Of a DNA stretch of 64,000 bases, positions 1 to 13,100 are shown piece by piece. Below the pieces are notes generated by a model. The model did no database searches. It was not told the origin of the DNA and worked only from the letters and a program-made list of their open reading frames with translations. Origin of the DNA: Aristolochia californica (taxonomy: Eukaryota; Streptophyta; Magnoliopsida; Piperales; Aristolochiaceae); assembly GCA_029961685.1 (NCBI GenBank), contig JARWKL010000006.1, forward strand, positions 11,166,748 to 11,230,747, in the 5' to 3' direction. The number at the start of each line of letters is the position of its first letter. The stretch's first letter is position 1. The position numbers were made by a program, and so were the translations under genes.

Positions 1-885
1 TAAAAGTGTCTGTAATTTTTAGGGATAGCAAACTCTTTCTAGTTTTTATATATTAGGTTTCACAATCATCAGGGAAAGGGGGAGGCAAAGGACTTTTAAC
101 TGAGTGTTTACTCAAAATCCATTAGAAATTTCTTCCAAAACTATAGGCGGTTACACATGATTGACCGATAAATCACTTTACAATCATCTACGAATTTTAG
201 GTTCGCTTTTTTGTGAATGGGAAAAATATTGTCTTGTTTGACTCGGGTAAATATCAAACCCCACGTTCACTTGAGAATTTAATGAGGTTTGGATCCCACT
301 GGCCATTTGCATCTTTAACATGTTTCAAGCTTGCATATCCATATTTAAAACATGTGTAGGATCAATTAGAAATCTCTTTCCTATAAAATTCCACGCTATT
401 AGGGTTGAACTAGTGGAATTTCCCAAACTTGGATATAAAAAATTTTGTGTTCATTTGGGGTGTGTGAATAAATTTTTCTAGCTTACATTTGTTGTTGTGT
501 TTAATTTTTTGCATACAAAAGCTATAAATTTTTTATTTTGTTGTGATTTATTTGCCTTTTTATCTCTTTGATGATGAGATAAAGGGAAAAGTGAAAACTC
601 AAGTTTTGATTTAGGAAAAAATTATATATCTAAAGTGGAAATCAAGAAATGTAGAGAGAGAAAATTCCAAAAAGAGTTCGTAATCGTTAGGAATTGTAAA
701 ATTTTTCTAGTTTTTATATATTAGGTTTCAAAATCGTTGAGAAAAGGGGGAGGCAGGGGATTTTAACTGAGTGTTCACTCAAAATCCATAAGTAATTTAT
801 CCCCAAACTATAGCCCATTTCGCATGACAGACCGATAAATTACTTTAAAATCATGTATGATTGTTAGGTAAACTATTTTGTAGAT
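1..885 (+). repeat. ~660-bp satellite array, block 1
   Basis: About 1.4 units of the AT-rich tandem satellite that fills most of the window. Recognisable landmarks in unit order are a conserved block ending in AAAACATGTG (here 321-358), a GTTGAACTAGTGGAAT block, a T-rich stretch, AGATAAAGGGAAAAGTGAAA, a G-rich block (here 75-91) and an ACAATCATC dyad. The block is interrupted at 885 by a retroelement whose target duplication (881-885) lies in satellite sequence. No gene is supported. Units use the 'TTTACTCAAAATCC' variant after the G-rich block. Confidence 0.93.
881..885. other. Target-site duplication TAGAT (left)
   Basis: TAGAT directly precedes the TGTTATGG end of the left LTR and recurs directly after the right LTR at 4158-4162. 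A perfect 5-bp duplication fixes the element ends at 886 and 4157. Confidence 0.9.
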
Positions 886-1841
886 TGTTATGGTCTCTAG
901 CCATGGATCTAGTAACTCGGCGAGATACAGATGAATCCAGCACGTTACAAGGTTTTTGAACACTGTAAGGAACCAATAATCTCGTCTCCAACCACTGTTT
1001 ACGCAGGTAAGTTGAAACAGAATCCCTTTTGTCTAACATATGGATTTAACCACTAATCACACAGGTAAATTAAAACAGAATTCTAACCTGCTGTACTTAA
1101 GAAAATAGAATCTTGAGTTACCTCTTTGAATGAATTCAGAACTCCTCAGCTCAGATTCAGAACTCCTCTTCAGCCCAAAATTCGGAACTCCTCTGTCCAG
1201 AATTCGGAACTCCTCCTCAGCACAAAATTCGGAACTCCTCTGCCCAGAATTCGGAACTCCTCCTCAGCTTAGATTCGGAACTCCTCTTAAGCCCAAAATT
1301 CGGAACTCCTCTGCCCAGAATTCGGAACTCCTCCTCAGCTTAGATTCGGAACTCCTCTTAAGCCCAAAATTCGGAACTCCTCTGCCCAGAATTCGGAACT
1401 CCCAACCAGCAACAAGAACCCGTCCTCCTTCCTAGGTAGACTCGCGTCAAGACCGCTCCTTTTCTGGAATTTTCGTGAAAGAGATGATCTTCTCTTGCAG
1501 CTCAAAAGAGAAAGGTAATTCCTCTTCCTTTTCCTTCCAAGATCTTCTCAAAGACTCCCCAATGGATGCAGCAAACCCCCAAGAGAGTTCAAGCCAATAA
1601 CCCTAGAATAGAGAGCCCAGAAAGAACCTAAATTACCCTAGTTTATGCTAATTCCGAACTTGCTTTATTTCTCCATCCTTACCCCTTAAATAGGGTAATT
1701 AACATCAAAATAGGTTAGGGTTATAAAACACAATTCTACCCCTACCTTTAAGTCTTATTACAAATCAATAAAATTCAAAATTAAAAGCAACATAAATAAT
1801 AAAAGTAAAGTAGATGACTCAGTCTTATTGAGTCCATAACA
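886..1841 (-). repeat. 3' LTR of gag-only element (956 bp)
   Basis: Starts TGTTATGG and ends CCATAACA on the plus strand. It aligns along its whole length with 3273-4157 and is 71 bp longer, which equals one unit of the internal tandem repeat. A TATA-like TATTTAAGG reads on the minus strand around 1686-1694, near the end that would be U3. As the element is on the minus strand, this left copy is the 3' LTR. Confidence 0.88.
1130..1410. repeat. LTR-internal minisatellite (ATTCGGAACTCCTC)
   Basis: Many direct copies of a ~14-bp motif ATTCGGAACTCCTC, joined by short spacers such as AGCCCAAA and TGCCCAGA. They are grouped in a 71-bp higher unit present twice here (first copies start at 1262 and 1333) and once in the other LTR (3517-3720). 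The motif has no invariant spacer pattern and no adjacent cas genes, so this is a tandem repeat and not a CRISPR array. Confidence 0.85.
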
Positions 1842-1869
1842 TCTGCCCCCCCCCCCCCCCCCCCCTTGG
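1842..1869 (-). other. Polypurine tract of gag-only element
   Basis: On the plus strand, 20 consecutive C (1846-1865) lie just inside the 3' LTR. On the element's strand this is a run of G flanked by A/G, ending four bases from the LTR: the expected position of the plus-strand priming tract. The homopolymer length is unusually long and may vary between reads. Confidence 0.75.
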
Positions 1870-1957
1870 AGATCGAGCTTGACCTCAAGCTTGAAAGCTG
1901 GGTAGACCTGGTGAAAGTTTTCGAGCCGCTCCCATTTTGCGTAGTTGTGGCCGATTG

Positions 1958-3291
1958 CTGCCCAGTAATGGCATGCAGGGAGATGTCCGGTGGTTCTTCC
2001 TCAATCATATCCTCTGTCACCTCGATATCCTCATCTTCAACCTTATCGATCAAAAACAATCTTTTGCACTGATGCCCAACCCGATATGGTTCATCACAGT
2101 TGTAACATAGATTCTTAGCCCGCCGTTCTGCCATCTCAGCACTTGTCAATTTTTTTTTTAAGGAGTTGTAGGATGACTAGATCTCAGATCCCCTGTCAAA
2201 GTAATACCTGGGTTGTTTCTCAGAGGAATGCGCTCCCCTGACCCTGGAGGTCGTCTGTGCTATGCCTGCTGTCGCAATTCTAAAGCACGAGCTATATTCA
2301 TAGCACTGGATAAGTCAACAGGTGCATAGAGCTCCACCTCAAGCTTTAAGGCCTCCGTCAGTCCTGCTGTAAATAGCGCAACTTGCTGATCTACTTGTAC
2401 CATACTGCTGGCTCGTGCTAATTTTTCCTGGAATAATTTTTGATATTGCTCCACGGCCCCAGTTTGGCATAGTAAAGCCAAATCTCCCAAAGGGTTACTG
2501 TAAGCCGGAGGACCAAAATTGAGAGAACACAGTCGCTTAAATTCATCCCAATCTACCACCTTGCTATCAACCTCAACTAGCTGGAACCAAAGTTGTGCTT
2601 CCCCTAGTAAGTGGAAAACAACTACGTTGACTCGGTCATAGGTTGGGACTCGCTGATGGCTAAATTTTTTTTCTCATCGATACAACCATATCAAAGGGTC
2701 TTCTGACCCATTATAAGTAGGGAATTCCATTTTAGTATACCTCGGAACAGTGCCTCCCCCTTGGTAGAAGTGTCCCCCCGGAATGAGGGGTGCTTGCTGT
2801 CCCCAAAAACTCGTGCGCCTCGGAAATTCATCTTCCCCTCTGTTATACGAATGGTCCCCTCCTCTCTGATCTGGAATGAGGGATACAGTCCCTCCCCCCT
2901 GGTTGAGGTGTCCCCCCGGAATGAAGGGTCCTTGCTGACCCGAGCAACTCATGTGTCTAGTAAACTCATCTCCCCCTCTGATCTGCGAATGGTCTCCCGG
3001 AATTGGGTTTTTGCCAGTGCTCAGACCAGTCTCCATGTTATCCATCCTTCCTTTCAAGGTTTCCAAACTGAGAGTGAACTTTTCCTCCAATGCAGCAAAT
3101 TTCTTGCCAGTAGTTAGACCATTCTCCATGCTATCCATCCTTCCCTTCAAGGTCTCCATATCGATATCAATTTTTGAGAACCTCTCTAGGACAGTATCTA
3201 ATTTTCTTTCAAGCAATTCAAAGTATTCATTGGTGCTTCTCTCTGCCGGGTTACCCTGCTCTGACACCAAGTTGTTATGGTCCCTAGCCAT
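1958..3291 (-). pseudogene. Gag polyprotein remnant of gag-only element
   Basis: Capsid and nucleocapsid protein of a Ty3/gypsy-type element, which would assemble cytoplasmic particles around element RNA. The likely start is the ATG at 3291, inside the 5' LTR, and the frame reads straight through the primer site. Seen in order: a charged N-terminal region with a coiled-coil-like ERKLDTVLERFSKID, a G/Q-rich linker with two related repeats, a KMEFPTYNGSEDPLIWL motif (~2680-2720), the retrotransposon-gag core (WDEFKRL, GDLALLCQTG, EYQ-like) at 2260-2559, a zinc knuckle C-x2-C-x7-H-x-C near 2090-2115, and DISLHAITG, which normally lies just before protease. Breaks: an in-frame TGA at about 2674 and a frameshift between 2260 and 2149. 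Nothing of protease or later follows. Confidence 0.85.
3258..3269 (-). other. Primer-binding site, initiator-Met-tRNA type
   Basis: On the minus strand, three bases after the LTR end, TGGTGTCAGAGC differs at one base from the common plant iMet primer site TGGTATCAGAGC. The site lies inside the Gag reading frame, where it codes for part of LVSEQ. Confidence 0.75.
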
Positions 3292-4157
3292 GGATCTAGT
3301 AACTCGGCGAGATACAAATGAATCCAGCACGTTACAAGGTTTTTGAACACTGTAAGGAACCAAGAATCTCGTCTCCAACCACTGTTCACGCAGGTAAGTT
3401 GAAACAGAATCTCTTTTGTCTAACGTATGGATTTAACCACTAATCACACAGGTAAATTAAAACAGAATTCTAACCTACTGTACTTAAGAAAATAGAATCT
3501 CGAGTTACCTCTTTGAATGAATTCGGAACTCCTCAGCTCAGATTCGAAAATCCTCTTCAGCCCAAAATTCGGAACTCCTCTGTCCAGAATTCGGAACTCC
3601 TCCTCAGCACAAAATTCGGAACTCCTCTGCCCAGAATTCGAAACTCCTCCTCAGCTCAGATTCGGAACTCCTCTTAAGCCCAAAATTCGGAACTCCTCTG
3701 CCCAGAATTCGGAACTCCCAACCAGCAACAAGAACCCATCCTCCTTCCTGGGTCAACTCACGTCAAGACCTCTCCTTTTCTGGAATTTTCGTGAAAGAGA
3801 TGCTCTTCTCTTGCAGCTCAGAAGAGAAAGGTAATTCCTCTTCCCTTTCCTTCCAAGATCTCCTCAAAGACTCCCCAGTGGATGCAGCAAACCCCCAAGA
3901 GAGTTCAAGCCAAGAACCGTAGAATAGAAAGCCTAGAAAGAATCTAAATTACCCTAGTTTATGCTAATTCCGAACTTGTTTTATTTCTCCATCCTTACCC
4001 CTTAAATAGGGTAATTAACATCAACATAGGTTAGGGTTATAAAACACAATTCTACCCCTACCTTTAAGTCTTATTACAAATCAATAAAATTCGAAATTAA
4101 AAGCAATATAAATAATAAAAGTAAAGTAGATGACTCAGTCTTATTGAGTCCATAACA
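3273..4157 (-). repeat. 5' LTR of gag-only element (885 bp)
   Basis: Same ends and content as 886-1841, with one fewer 71-bp internal repeat. It is the promoter copy, since the primer site and Gag start adjoin its left end. The minisatellite is at 3517-3720 and a TATA-like TATTTAAGG reads on the minus strand around 4003-4011. Confidence 0.88.
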
Positions 4158-7100
4158 TAGATGGGGAAAATAATGGCATGTTCGACTCAGGAAAATATCC
4201 CACCCCACATTCACTTGAGAATTTAATGAGGTTTGGATACCACAGGCCATATGCATCTTTAACATGTTTCAAGCATGCATGTCCATATTTAAAACATATG
4301 TAGCATCAATTAGAAATCTCTTTCTTATAAAATTCCAAGCTATTAGGGTAGAATAAATTTTTTGGTTTGTGAATAAATTTTCTTTGCTTACATTTGTTGT
4401 TGTTTTAAAATTTTTTGCATGCATAAACTCTAAAATTTTCATTTTGTTGTGATCTATTTACCTTTTTACATCATTTTTTACGAGATAAAGGTAAAAGTGA
4501 AAAGTCAAGTTTTGATTTAAGAAAAGCGTATACATCTAAAATGGGTAGGCACAAATGTAGAGCGATAATTCCAAAAAGTGTCCGTAATTTTTAGGGATTA
4601 CAAAGCCTTTCTAGTTTTTAATATTAGATTTTGCAATCGTCGGGAAAAGGGGGAGGCGAGGGATTTTTAACTGAGTATTGACTCCCAATTCAAAGTCATT
4701 TCTTACAAAAATATAGCCCATTATCTAAGATTGACCGATAAATCACTTTACAATCATCTATGATTGTTAAGTAAGCTTTTTTTTAAGTGGGAAAAATAGT
4801 GGCTTGTTTGACTCGGGTTAATATCCCACAATACGTTCACTTGAAAATTTTATGAGGTTTGGATCCCATAGGTCATTTGCATCTTTAACATGTTTTAACC
4901 ATGCATATCCCTATTTAAAATATGTGTAGGATCAATTAGAAATCTCTTTCTTATAAAATTTGAAGCTATTACGGTTGAACTAGTGGAATTTCCTAAACTT
5001 GTATATAAAAAATTTTGTGTTCCTTTGTGGTGTGAAAAAGTTTTCTTTACTTACATTTGTTGTTGTTTTAAATTTTTTGCATACTTAAACTCTAAAATTT
5101 TCATTTTGTTATCTATTTACCTTTTTATCTCTTTGTTTATGAGATAAATGGAAACTCAAGTTTTGACTTAAGAAAAAAAGTATGCCTCTAAAATGGAAAT
5201 GCACAAATTAAGAGAGATAATTTCAAAAAAAAAAGTCCGTAATTTTTATGGATTACTAACTCTTTCTAGTTTTTATATATTAGATTTCGCAATCATCGGG
5301 AAAAGGGGGAGGCATGGGATTTTTAACTGAGTGTTGACTCCCAATTCAAAGTCATTTCTTACAAAAATATAGCCAGTTACTTATGATTGACCGATAAATC
5401 ACTTTACAATCATCTATGTTTGTCAGGTAGCTTTTTTTGTAAATGGGCAAAATAATGGGTTGTTTGACTCGACGTTCACTTGAGAATTTTATAAGGTTTG
5501 GATACCTTTGTTCATTTGCATCTTTAACATGTTTCAAGCATGCAGATCCATATTTAAAACATGTGTAGGATCAATAAGAAATCTCTTTCTTTTAAAATTT
5601 GAAGCTATTAGGGTTGAACTAGTGAAATTTCCGGAACTTGTATAACAAAACTTTTGTGTTCATTGGTGGTGTGCTAATAAATTTTCTTTACTTACATTTG
5701 TTGTTGTTTTAAATTTTTTTGCATACTTAAACTCTAAAATTTTCATTTTTTTGTGATCAATTGGCCTTTTTATCTCTTTTTTTACGAGATAAAGGAAAAA
5801 TTGAAAACCCAAGTTTTGATTTAAGAAAAAAGTATGCATCAAAAATGGAAATGCACAAATGTAAAGATAATTCCAAAAAGTGTCCGTAATTTTAGGGATT
5901 GCAAAATCTTTCTTATTTTTATATTTTATTTTTCGTAATCGTTGGAAAAAGGGGGAGGCGGGGGAATTTTAACTGAGTGTTGACTCCCAATCCATAAGTC
6001 ATTTCTTACAAAAATATAGCCCGTTACGCATGATTGACTGATAAATCAATTTTCAATCATCTATGGTTGTTAGGCCAGCTTTTTTTTGTAAATGGACAAA
6101 ATAATGGCTTGTTTGACTCAAGTAAATATCTCAAGGCACGTTCACTTGAGAATTTAATGAGGTTTGGTGCCCATTGGTCATTTTCGTCTTTAACATGTTT
6201 AAAGCATGCATATCCACATTTAAAACACGTGTAGGATCAATTAGAAATGTCTTTCTATTAAAATTCCAAGCTATTAGGGTAGAACTAGTGGAATTTCCAA
6301 AACTTGGATATCAAAACTTTTGAGTTCATTTTTGGTTTGTGAATAAATTTTATTTACTTAAATTTGTTGTTGTTTTAAATTTTTTTGCATACATAAACTC
6401 TAAAATTTTCATCTTGTTGTGATCTACTTGCCTTTTTATATCTTTGTTTACGAGATAAAGGATAAAGTAAAAAGTCAAGTTTTGATTTAAGAAAAGCGTA
6501 TAGATCTAAAATGGGTATGCACAAATGTAGAGCGATAATTCCAAAAAGTGTCCATAAATTTTAGGGATTTCAAAGTCTTTCTAGTTTTTATATATTAGGT
6601 TTCGCATTCGTCGGGAAAAGGGGGATACGGGGGATTTTTAATTGAGTGTTGACTCCCAATTCAAAGTCATTTCTTACAAAAATATAGCCCATTACGTATG
6701 ATTGACCGTTAAATCACTTTACAATCATCTATTTTTGTTAGGTATGCTTTTTTGTAAATGGAAAAAATAATGGGTTGTTTGACTCAGGTAAATATCCCTT
6801 CGCACGTTCTCTTGAGAATTTAACGGGGTTTGGATCCCATAGGTTATTATCATCTTTAACATGTTTTAAGCATGCATATCCATATTTAATAGATGTGTAG
6901 GATCAATTAGAAATCTCTTTCTTATAAATTCCAAGCTATAAGGGTTGAACTAGTGGAATTTCCAAAACTTCTATATCAAAAATTTTGTGTTCATTTGTTG
7001 TGTGTGAATAAATTTTCTTTACTTACATTTTTGTTGTTTTAAATTTTTTTTGCATACATAAACTCTAAAATTTTCATTTTGTTGTGATCTATTTACCTTT

Positions 7101-10100
7101 TTATCTCTTTGTCTACGAGATAAAGGAAAAATTGAAACTCAAGTTTTGATTTAAGAAAAAAGTATGCATCTAAAATGGAAATGCACAAATGTAGAGAGAG
7201 ATAATTCCAAAAAGTTGTCGTAATTTTTAGAAATTGCAAACGCTTTCTATTTTTTATATACTATGTTTCGCAATCGTCGAGAAAAGGGGGAGGCAGTGGA
7301 TTTTAACTGAGTGTCGACTCCCAATCCATAAGTCATTTCTTACAAAAATATAGCCCATTATGCATGATTGTCAAATAAATCACTTTACAATCATTTATGA
7401 TTGTTAGGTAAGTTTTTTTGTAAATGGGAAAAATAATGGCTTGTTTGACTCATGTAAATATATCATCACACGTTCACATTGAGAATTTAATGAGGTTTGA
7501 ATCCCATAGGTCATTTGCATCTTTAATATGGTTCAATTAGAATTCTCTTTCTTATTAAATTCCAAGCAATTAGGGTTGAACTAGTGGAATTTCCCTAACT
7601 TGGATATCAAAACTTTTTTGTTCATTCTTGGAGTGTGAATATTTTTTCTTTACTTACATTTGTAGTTGTTTTATATTTTTTTGCATACATAAACTCTAAA
7701 ATTTTCTTTTTGTTGTGATCTATTATCCTTTTTATAACTTTGTTTACGAGATAAAGGGTAAAGAGAAAACTCAATTTTATATTTAAGAAAAAAGTATACT
7801 TCTAAAATTGGTATGCACAAAGGTAGAGAGAGATAATTCCATAAAGGGTCCGTAAATTTTTAGGGATTGCAAACTCTCTATAGTTTTGATATATTAGGTT
7901 TCGTAATTGTGAGGAAAAGGGGGAGGCGGGGGATTTTTAACTCAGTGTTGACACCCAATCCATAAGACATTTCTAACAAAAATATAGCCCGTTACGCATG
8001 ATTGACTGATAAATTACTATACAATCTTCTATGATTGTTAGGTCAGATTTTTTGTAAATGGGAAAAATAATAGCTTGTTTGACTTGGGTAGATATCAAAC
8101 CGCACGTTCACTTGAGAATTTAATGAGGTTCGGATCCTATAGGTTATTTGCAGCTTTAACATGTTTCAAACATGCATATCCATATTTAAAACATGTGTAG
8201 GATCAATTAGAAATCTCTTTCTTATAAAATTCCAATCTATTAGGGTTGAACTAGTGCAATTTCCAACACTTGGATATGAAATCTTTTATGTTCATTTTTG
8301 GTGTGTGAATAAATTTTCTTTACTTACCTTTGTTGTGGTTTTAAAACTTTTATTTTGTTGTGATCTATTCGCCTTTTTATATCTTTGTTTACAAGAAAAA
8401 GGGAAAAGTGAAAACTAAAGTTTTGATTTATCAAAGAAGTATACATATTAAATGGAAGTTCACAAATGTAGAGATATATAATTCCAAAAAATGTCCGTAA
8501 TTTTTAGGGATTGCAATCTCTTTCTTGTATTTATATAATAGGTTTCGCAATCGTCGGGAAAAGGAGGTGGTAGGGGATTTTTAACTAAGTGTTGACTCCC
8601 AATCCATAAGTCATTTCTCACAAAAATATTGCCCGTTACGCATGATTGACCGATAAATCAGTTTAAATTCATCTATGATTGTTTGGTCAGCTTTTTTTTA
8701 AAAGGGCAAAATAATGGCTTGTTTGACTCGGGTAAATATTCCACCGCATGTTCACTTGAGAATTTCATGAGGTTTGGATCCCATCGGTCATTTGCATCTT
8801 TACATGTTTCAAGCAAGCATATCCTTATTTAAAACATGTGTAGGATCAATTTGAATTTGCTTTCTTATAAAATTCCTATCTATTTGGGTTGAACTAGTAG
8901 AATTTCCCAAACTTGGATATCAAAACTTTTGTGTTCATTTACTATGTGTGAATAAATTTTCTTTACTCACATTTGTTGTTTTTTAAAATTATTTTGCATA
9001 CACAAACTCTAAAATTTTCATTTTGTTGTGATCTATTTACCTTTTTATCTCTTTGTTTACGAGATTAAGGGAAAAATAAAAAATCAAGTTTTGATTTAAG
9101 AAAAAAGTATACATCTAAAATGGAATTGCACAATGTAGAGAGAAATAATTCCAAAAAGTGTCCATAATTTTTAGGGATTGCAAAATCTTTCTAGTTTTTA
9201 TATATTAGGTTTCACAATCGTGGGAAAAAAGGGGAGGCGGGGGATTTTTAACTGAGTGTTGACTCCCTGTCCATAAGTCATTTCATACAAAAATATAGCC
9301 CATTACGTATGATTGACAGATAAATCACTTTACAATCATTTATGATTGTTAGGTCAACTTTTTGTATATGGGCAAAATAATGGCTCGTTTGACTCGTGTA
9401 AATATCCCACCAAATATTTACTTGAGAATTTAATGAGGTTTGGATCGCATAGGTCATTTTCATCATTAACATGTTTCAAGCATGCAAATCCATATTTAAA
9501 ACATGTGTAGTATCAATTAGAAATCTTTTTCTAATAAAATTCCAAGCAACAGGAGTTGAACTAGTGGAATTTTCCAAACATGGCTATCAAAACTTTTGTG
9601 TCATTTGTGGTGGGTGAATTAATTTTCTTTACTTGCATTTGTTGTTGTTTTAAATTTTTTTGCATACATAAACTCTAAAATTTTCATTTTGTTGTGATCT
9701 ATTTTCCTTTTTATATATTTGTTTACGAGATAAAGGGAAAAGTGAAAACTCAACTTTTGATTTAAGAAAAAAGTATACATTTAAAATGCAAATGAACAAA
9801 TGTAGAGTGAGATAATTCCAAAAAGGGTCCATAATTTTTAGGGATTGAAAACTCTTTCTAGTTTTTAAATATTAGGTTTTGCCATCGTTGAGAAAAGGGG
9901 GAGTTAGAAGAATTTTAACTAAGTGTGAACTCCCAATCTATAAGTCATTTCTTACAAAAATATAGCCCATTACGCATGATTGATAGATAAATCACTCCAC
10001 ATTCATTTATGATTGTTAGGTCAACTTTTTGTATATGGGCAAAATAATGGCTTGTTTGACTCGTGTAAATATCCCACCCCACCTTCACTTGAGAATTTAA

Positions 10101-13100
10101 TGAGGTTTCGATCCCATAGGCCATTTGCATCTTTAACATATTTCAAGCACGCATATCCATATTTAAAACATGTGTAGGATCAATTAGAAATCTATTTCTT
10201 ATAAAATTCCAGGCTATTAGGGTTGAACTTGTGGAATTTCCCAAACTTGGATATCAAAACTTTTGAGTTCGTTTGTTGTGTGTGAATAGATTTTCTTTAC
10301 TTACATTTGTTGTTGTTTTAAATTTTTTTGCTTACTTAAACTCTAAAATTTTTATTTTTTTTGTGATCTATTTACCTTTTTATATCTTTTTTTACGAGAA
10401 AAGGGAAAAGTTAAAACTCAAGTTTTGATTTACAAAAAAATTTATACATCTAAAATGGGTACGTACAAATGTAGAAAGAGATAATTCCAAAAAGTGTCTA
10501 TAATATTTAGGGATTGCAAACTCTCTCTATTTTTTGTATATTAGGTTTCAAAATCGTTGGGAAAAGGGGGAGGCGGAGGATTTTTACTTGAGAGTTGACT
10601 CCCAATCCTTAAGTTATTTCTTACAAAATTGTAGCCCATTATGCATGATTGATCGATAAATCACTTTACAATCATCTATGATTGTTAGGGAAGCTTTTTT
10701 TGTAAATAGGCAAAGTAATGGCTTGTTTCACTCAGTTAAATATCCCACCGCATGTTCACTTAAGAATTTAATGAGGTTTGGATCCCATCGGTCATTTGCA
10801 TCTTTAACATGTTTCGAGCATGCATATCCATATTGAAAACATGTGTCAGATCAATTAGAAACCTCTTTCGTATTAAATTCCAAGCTAGTAGGGTTGAACT
10901 AGTGGAATTTCCCAAACATGGATATCAAAAATTTTGTGTTCATTTGTGGTGTGTAACTAAATTTTCTTTACTTACATTTTTTTGTTGTTTTAAATTTGTT
11001 TGTATACATAAACTCTAAAATTTTCATTTTGTTGTGATATGTTTGCCTTTTTACCTTTGTTTACAAGATAAAAGGAAAAGTGAAAACTCAAGTTTTGATT
11101 GAAGAAAAAAATATACATCTAAATTGGAAATGCAAAAATGTAGAGAGAAATAACTCTAAAAAGTGTTTGTATTTTGTTTGGGATTGCATACTCTTTCTAG
11201 TTTTTATATATTAGGTTTCACAATCGTTGGGAAAAGGGGGAGGTATGGGATTTTTAACTGAGTGTTGACTCCCAATCCATAAGACATTTCTTACAAACAT
11301 ATAGCCCGTTATGCATGATTGACAGATCAACTTTTTGTCAATGGGAAAAATAATGGCTTGTTTGATTTGTGTAAATATCTAACCGCACGTTCACTTGAGA
11401 ATTTAATGAGGTTTGGATCCCATAGGTCATTTCAATCTTTAGCATGTTTCAAGCATGCATATCCATATTTAACACAAGTGTAGGATCAAATAGAACTCTC
11501 TTTCTTATAAAATTTGAAGCTATCGGGGTTGAACTAATGGAATTATCCAAACTTGGATATCAAAACTTTTGTGTTCATTTGTGGTGTGTGAATAAATTTT
11601 CTTTACTTACATTTGCTGTTGTTTTAATTTTTTTTTGCATACATAAAATCTAAAATTTTCATTTAGTTGTGATCTATTTGTTTTTATTAAAGAAAAAAGT
11701 ATATATCTAAAATGAAAATGAACAAATGTAGAGAGAGATAATTCCAAAAAGAGTCAATAATTTTTAGGGATTAGAAATTCTTTCTTGTTTTTATACATTA
11801 GGTTTCGCCATCATTGGGAAAAGGTGGAGGCGGGGGATTTTTAACTGAGTGTTGACTCCGAATCATTAAGTAATTTGTAAAAAAACTGTAACCCGTTACA
11901 CATGATTGACCAATAAATCACTTTACAATCATCTATGATTGTTAGGTCAGCTTCTTTGTAAATGACCAAAATAATGGCTTGTTTGACTCGGGTAAATATC
12001 CCACCCCACGTTCACTTGAGAATTTAATGAGGTTAGAATCCCATAGGCCATTTGCATCTTTAACATGTTTCAAGTATGCATATCCATATTAAAACATGTG
12101 TAGGATCAATTAGAAATCTCTTTCTTATAAAATTCCAGGCTATTAGTGTTGAACTATGGAATTTCCCAAACTTGGATATGAAAACTTTTGTGTTCATTTG
12201 TAGTTTGTCATTAAATTTTCTTTTCTTACATTTGTTGTTGTTTTAAATTTTTTGATACTTAGACTCTAAAATTTTTATTTCGTTGTGATCTATTTGAATT
12301 TTTATCTGTTTGTTTACGAGAAAAAGGGAAAAGTGAAAACTCAAGTTTTGATTTTAGAAAAAAGTATACATCTAAAATAGAAATCCAAAAATGTAGAGAG
12401 AGATAATTCCCGAAAGTGTCCATAATTTTTATGGATTGCAAAATCTTTCTAGTTTTGATATATTAGGTTTCGCTAACGTCGAAAAAAGGGGGAGGCGGGG
12501 GATTTTTAAATGAGTGTTTACTCAAAATCCATAAGTCATTCCTTACAAAACTAACACCCGTTATGCATGATTGACCGATAAATCACATTACAATCATCTA
12601 TGATTGTTAGGTCAATTTTTTTGTTAGTGGGCAAAATAATGGTTTGTTTAATCGGGTAAATATCCCACCCTACATTCACTTGAGAATTTAATGAGGTTGG
12701 GATCCCATAGGCCATTTGCATCTTTAATATATTTCAAGAATGCATATCCATATTTAAAACACGTGTAGGATGAATTAGAAATCTCTTTCTTTTAAAATTT
12801 AAACTAGTGGAATTTTCCAAACTTGGATATCAAAACTTTTGTGTTCTTTTGTGGTGTGTTAATAATTTCTTTTTACTTACATTCGTTGTTGCATTAATTT
12901 TTTTGCATACTTAAACTCTAAAATTTTTATTTTGTTGTGATCCATTTGCCTTTTTATCTCTTAGTTTACAAGAAAAATGGAAAAGTGAAAACTCATGTTT
13001 TGATTTAAGAAAAAAGTATACATCTAAAAAGGAAATGCACCAATGTAGAGACATATAATTCCTAAAAGATTATGTAATTTTTATAAATTTCAAACTCTTT

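Larger units (their letters stand above)
886..4157 (-). mobile_element. Gag-only LTR retrotransposon (TR-GAG-like, Ty3/gypsy-derived)
   Basis: A 3,272-bp element with two LTRs, a primer site, a purine tract, a perfect TAGAT target duplication and 8-bp terminal inverted repeats TGTTATGG/CCATAACA. The internal region is only about 1.4 kb and codes on the minus strand for Gag alone. Protease, RT, RNase H and integrase are absent; the Gag tail runs almost directly into the 3' purine tract. This matches the known plant TR-GAG type, which needs proteins from autonomous relatives. The clean target duplication says it inserted in this short form. The LTRs differ by about nine substitutions over their first ~250 bp, so the insertion is not recent. 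Confidence 0.85.

Noticed and set aside
1130..1410. Regularly spaced short direct repeats resembling a CRISPR array
   Set aside because: The spacers are themselves repeated, the context is a plant LTR, and there are no cas genes. It is a minisatellite.
2761..3346. Plus-strand open frames of 118 and 131 codons
   Set aside because: They are the opposite strand of the gag remnant, which shows clear Gag motifs on the minus strand.
4580..4600. Telomere-like TTTAGGG in satellite units
   Set aside because: Each unit has only one TTTTTAGGGATT in the same phase; there is no tandem TTTAGGG array, so this is not an interstitial telomere.
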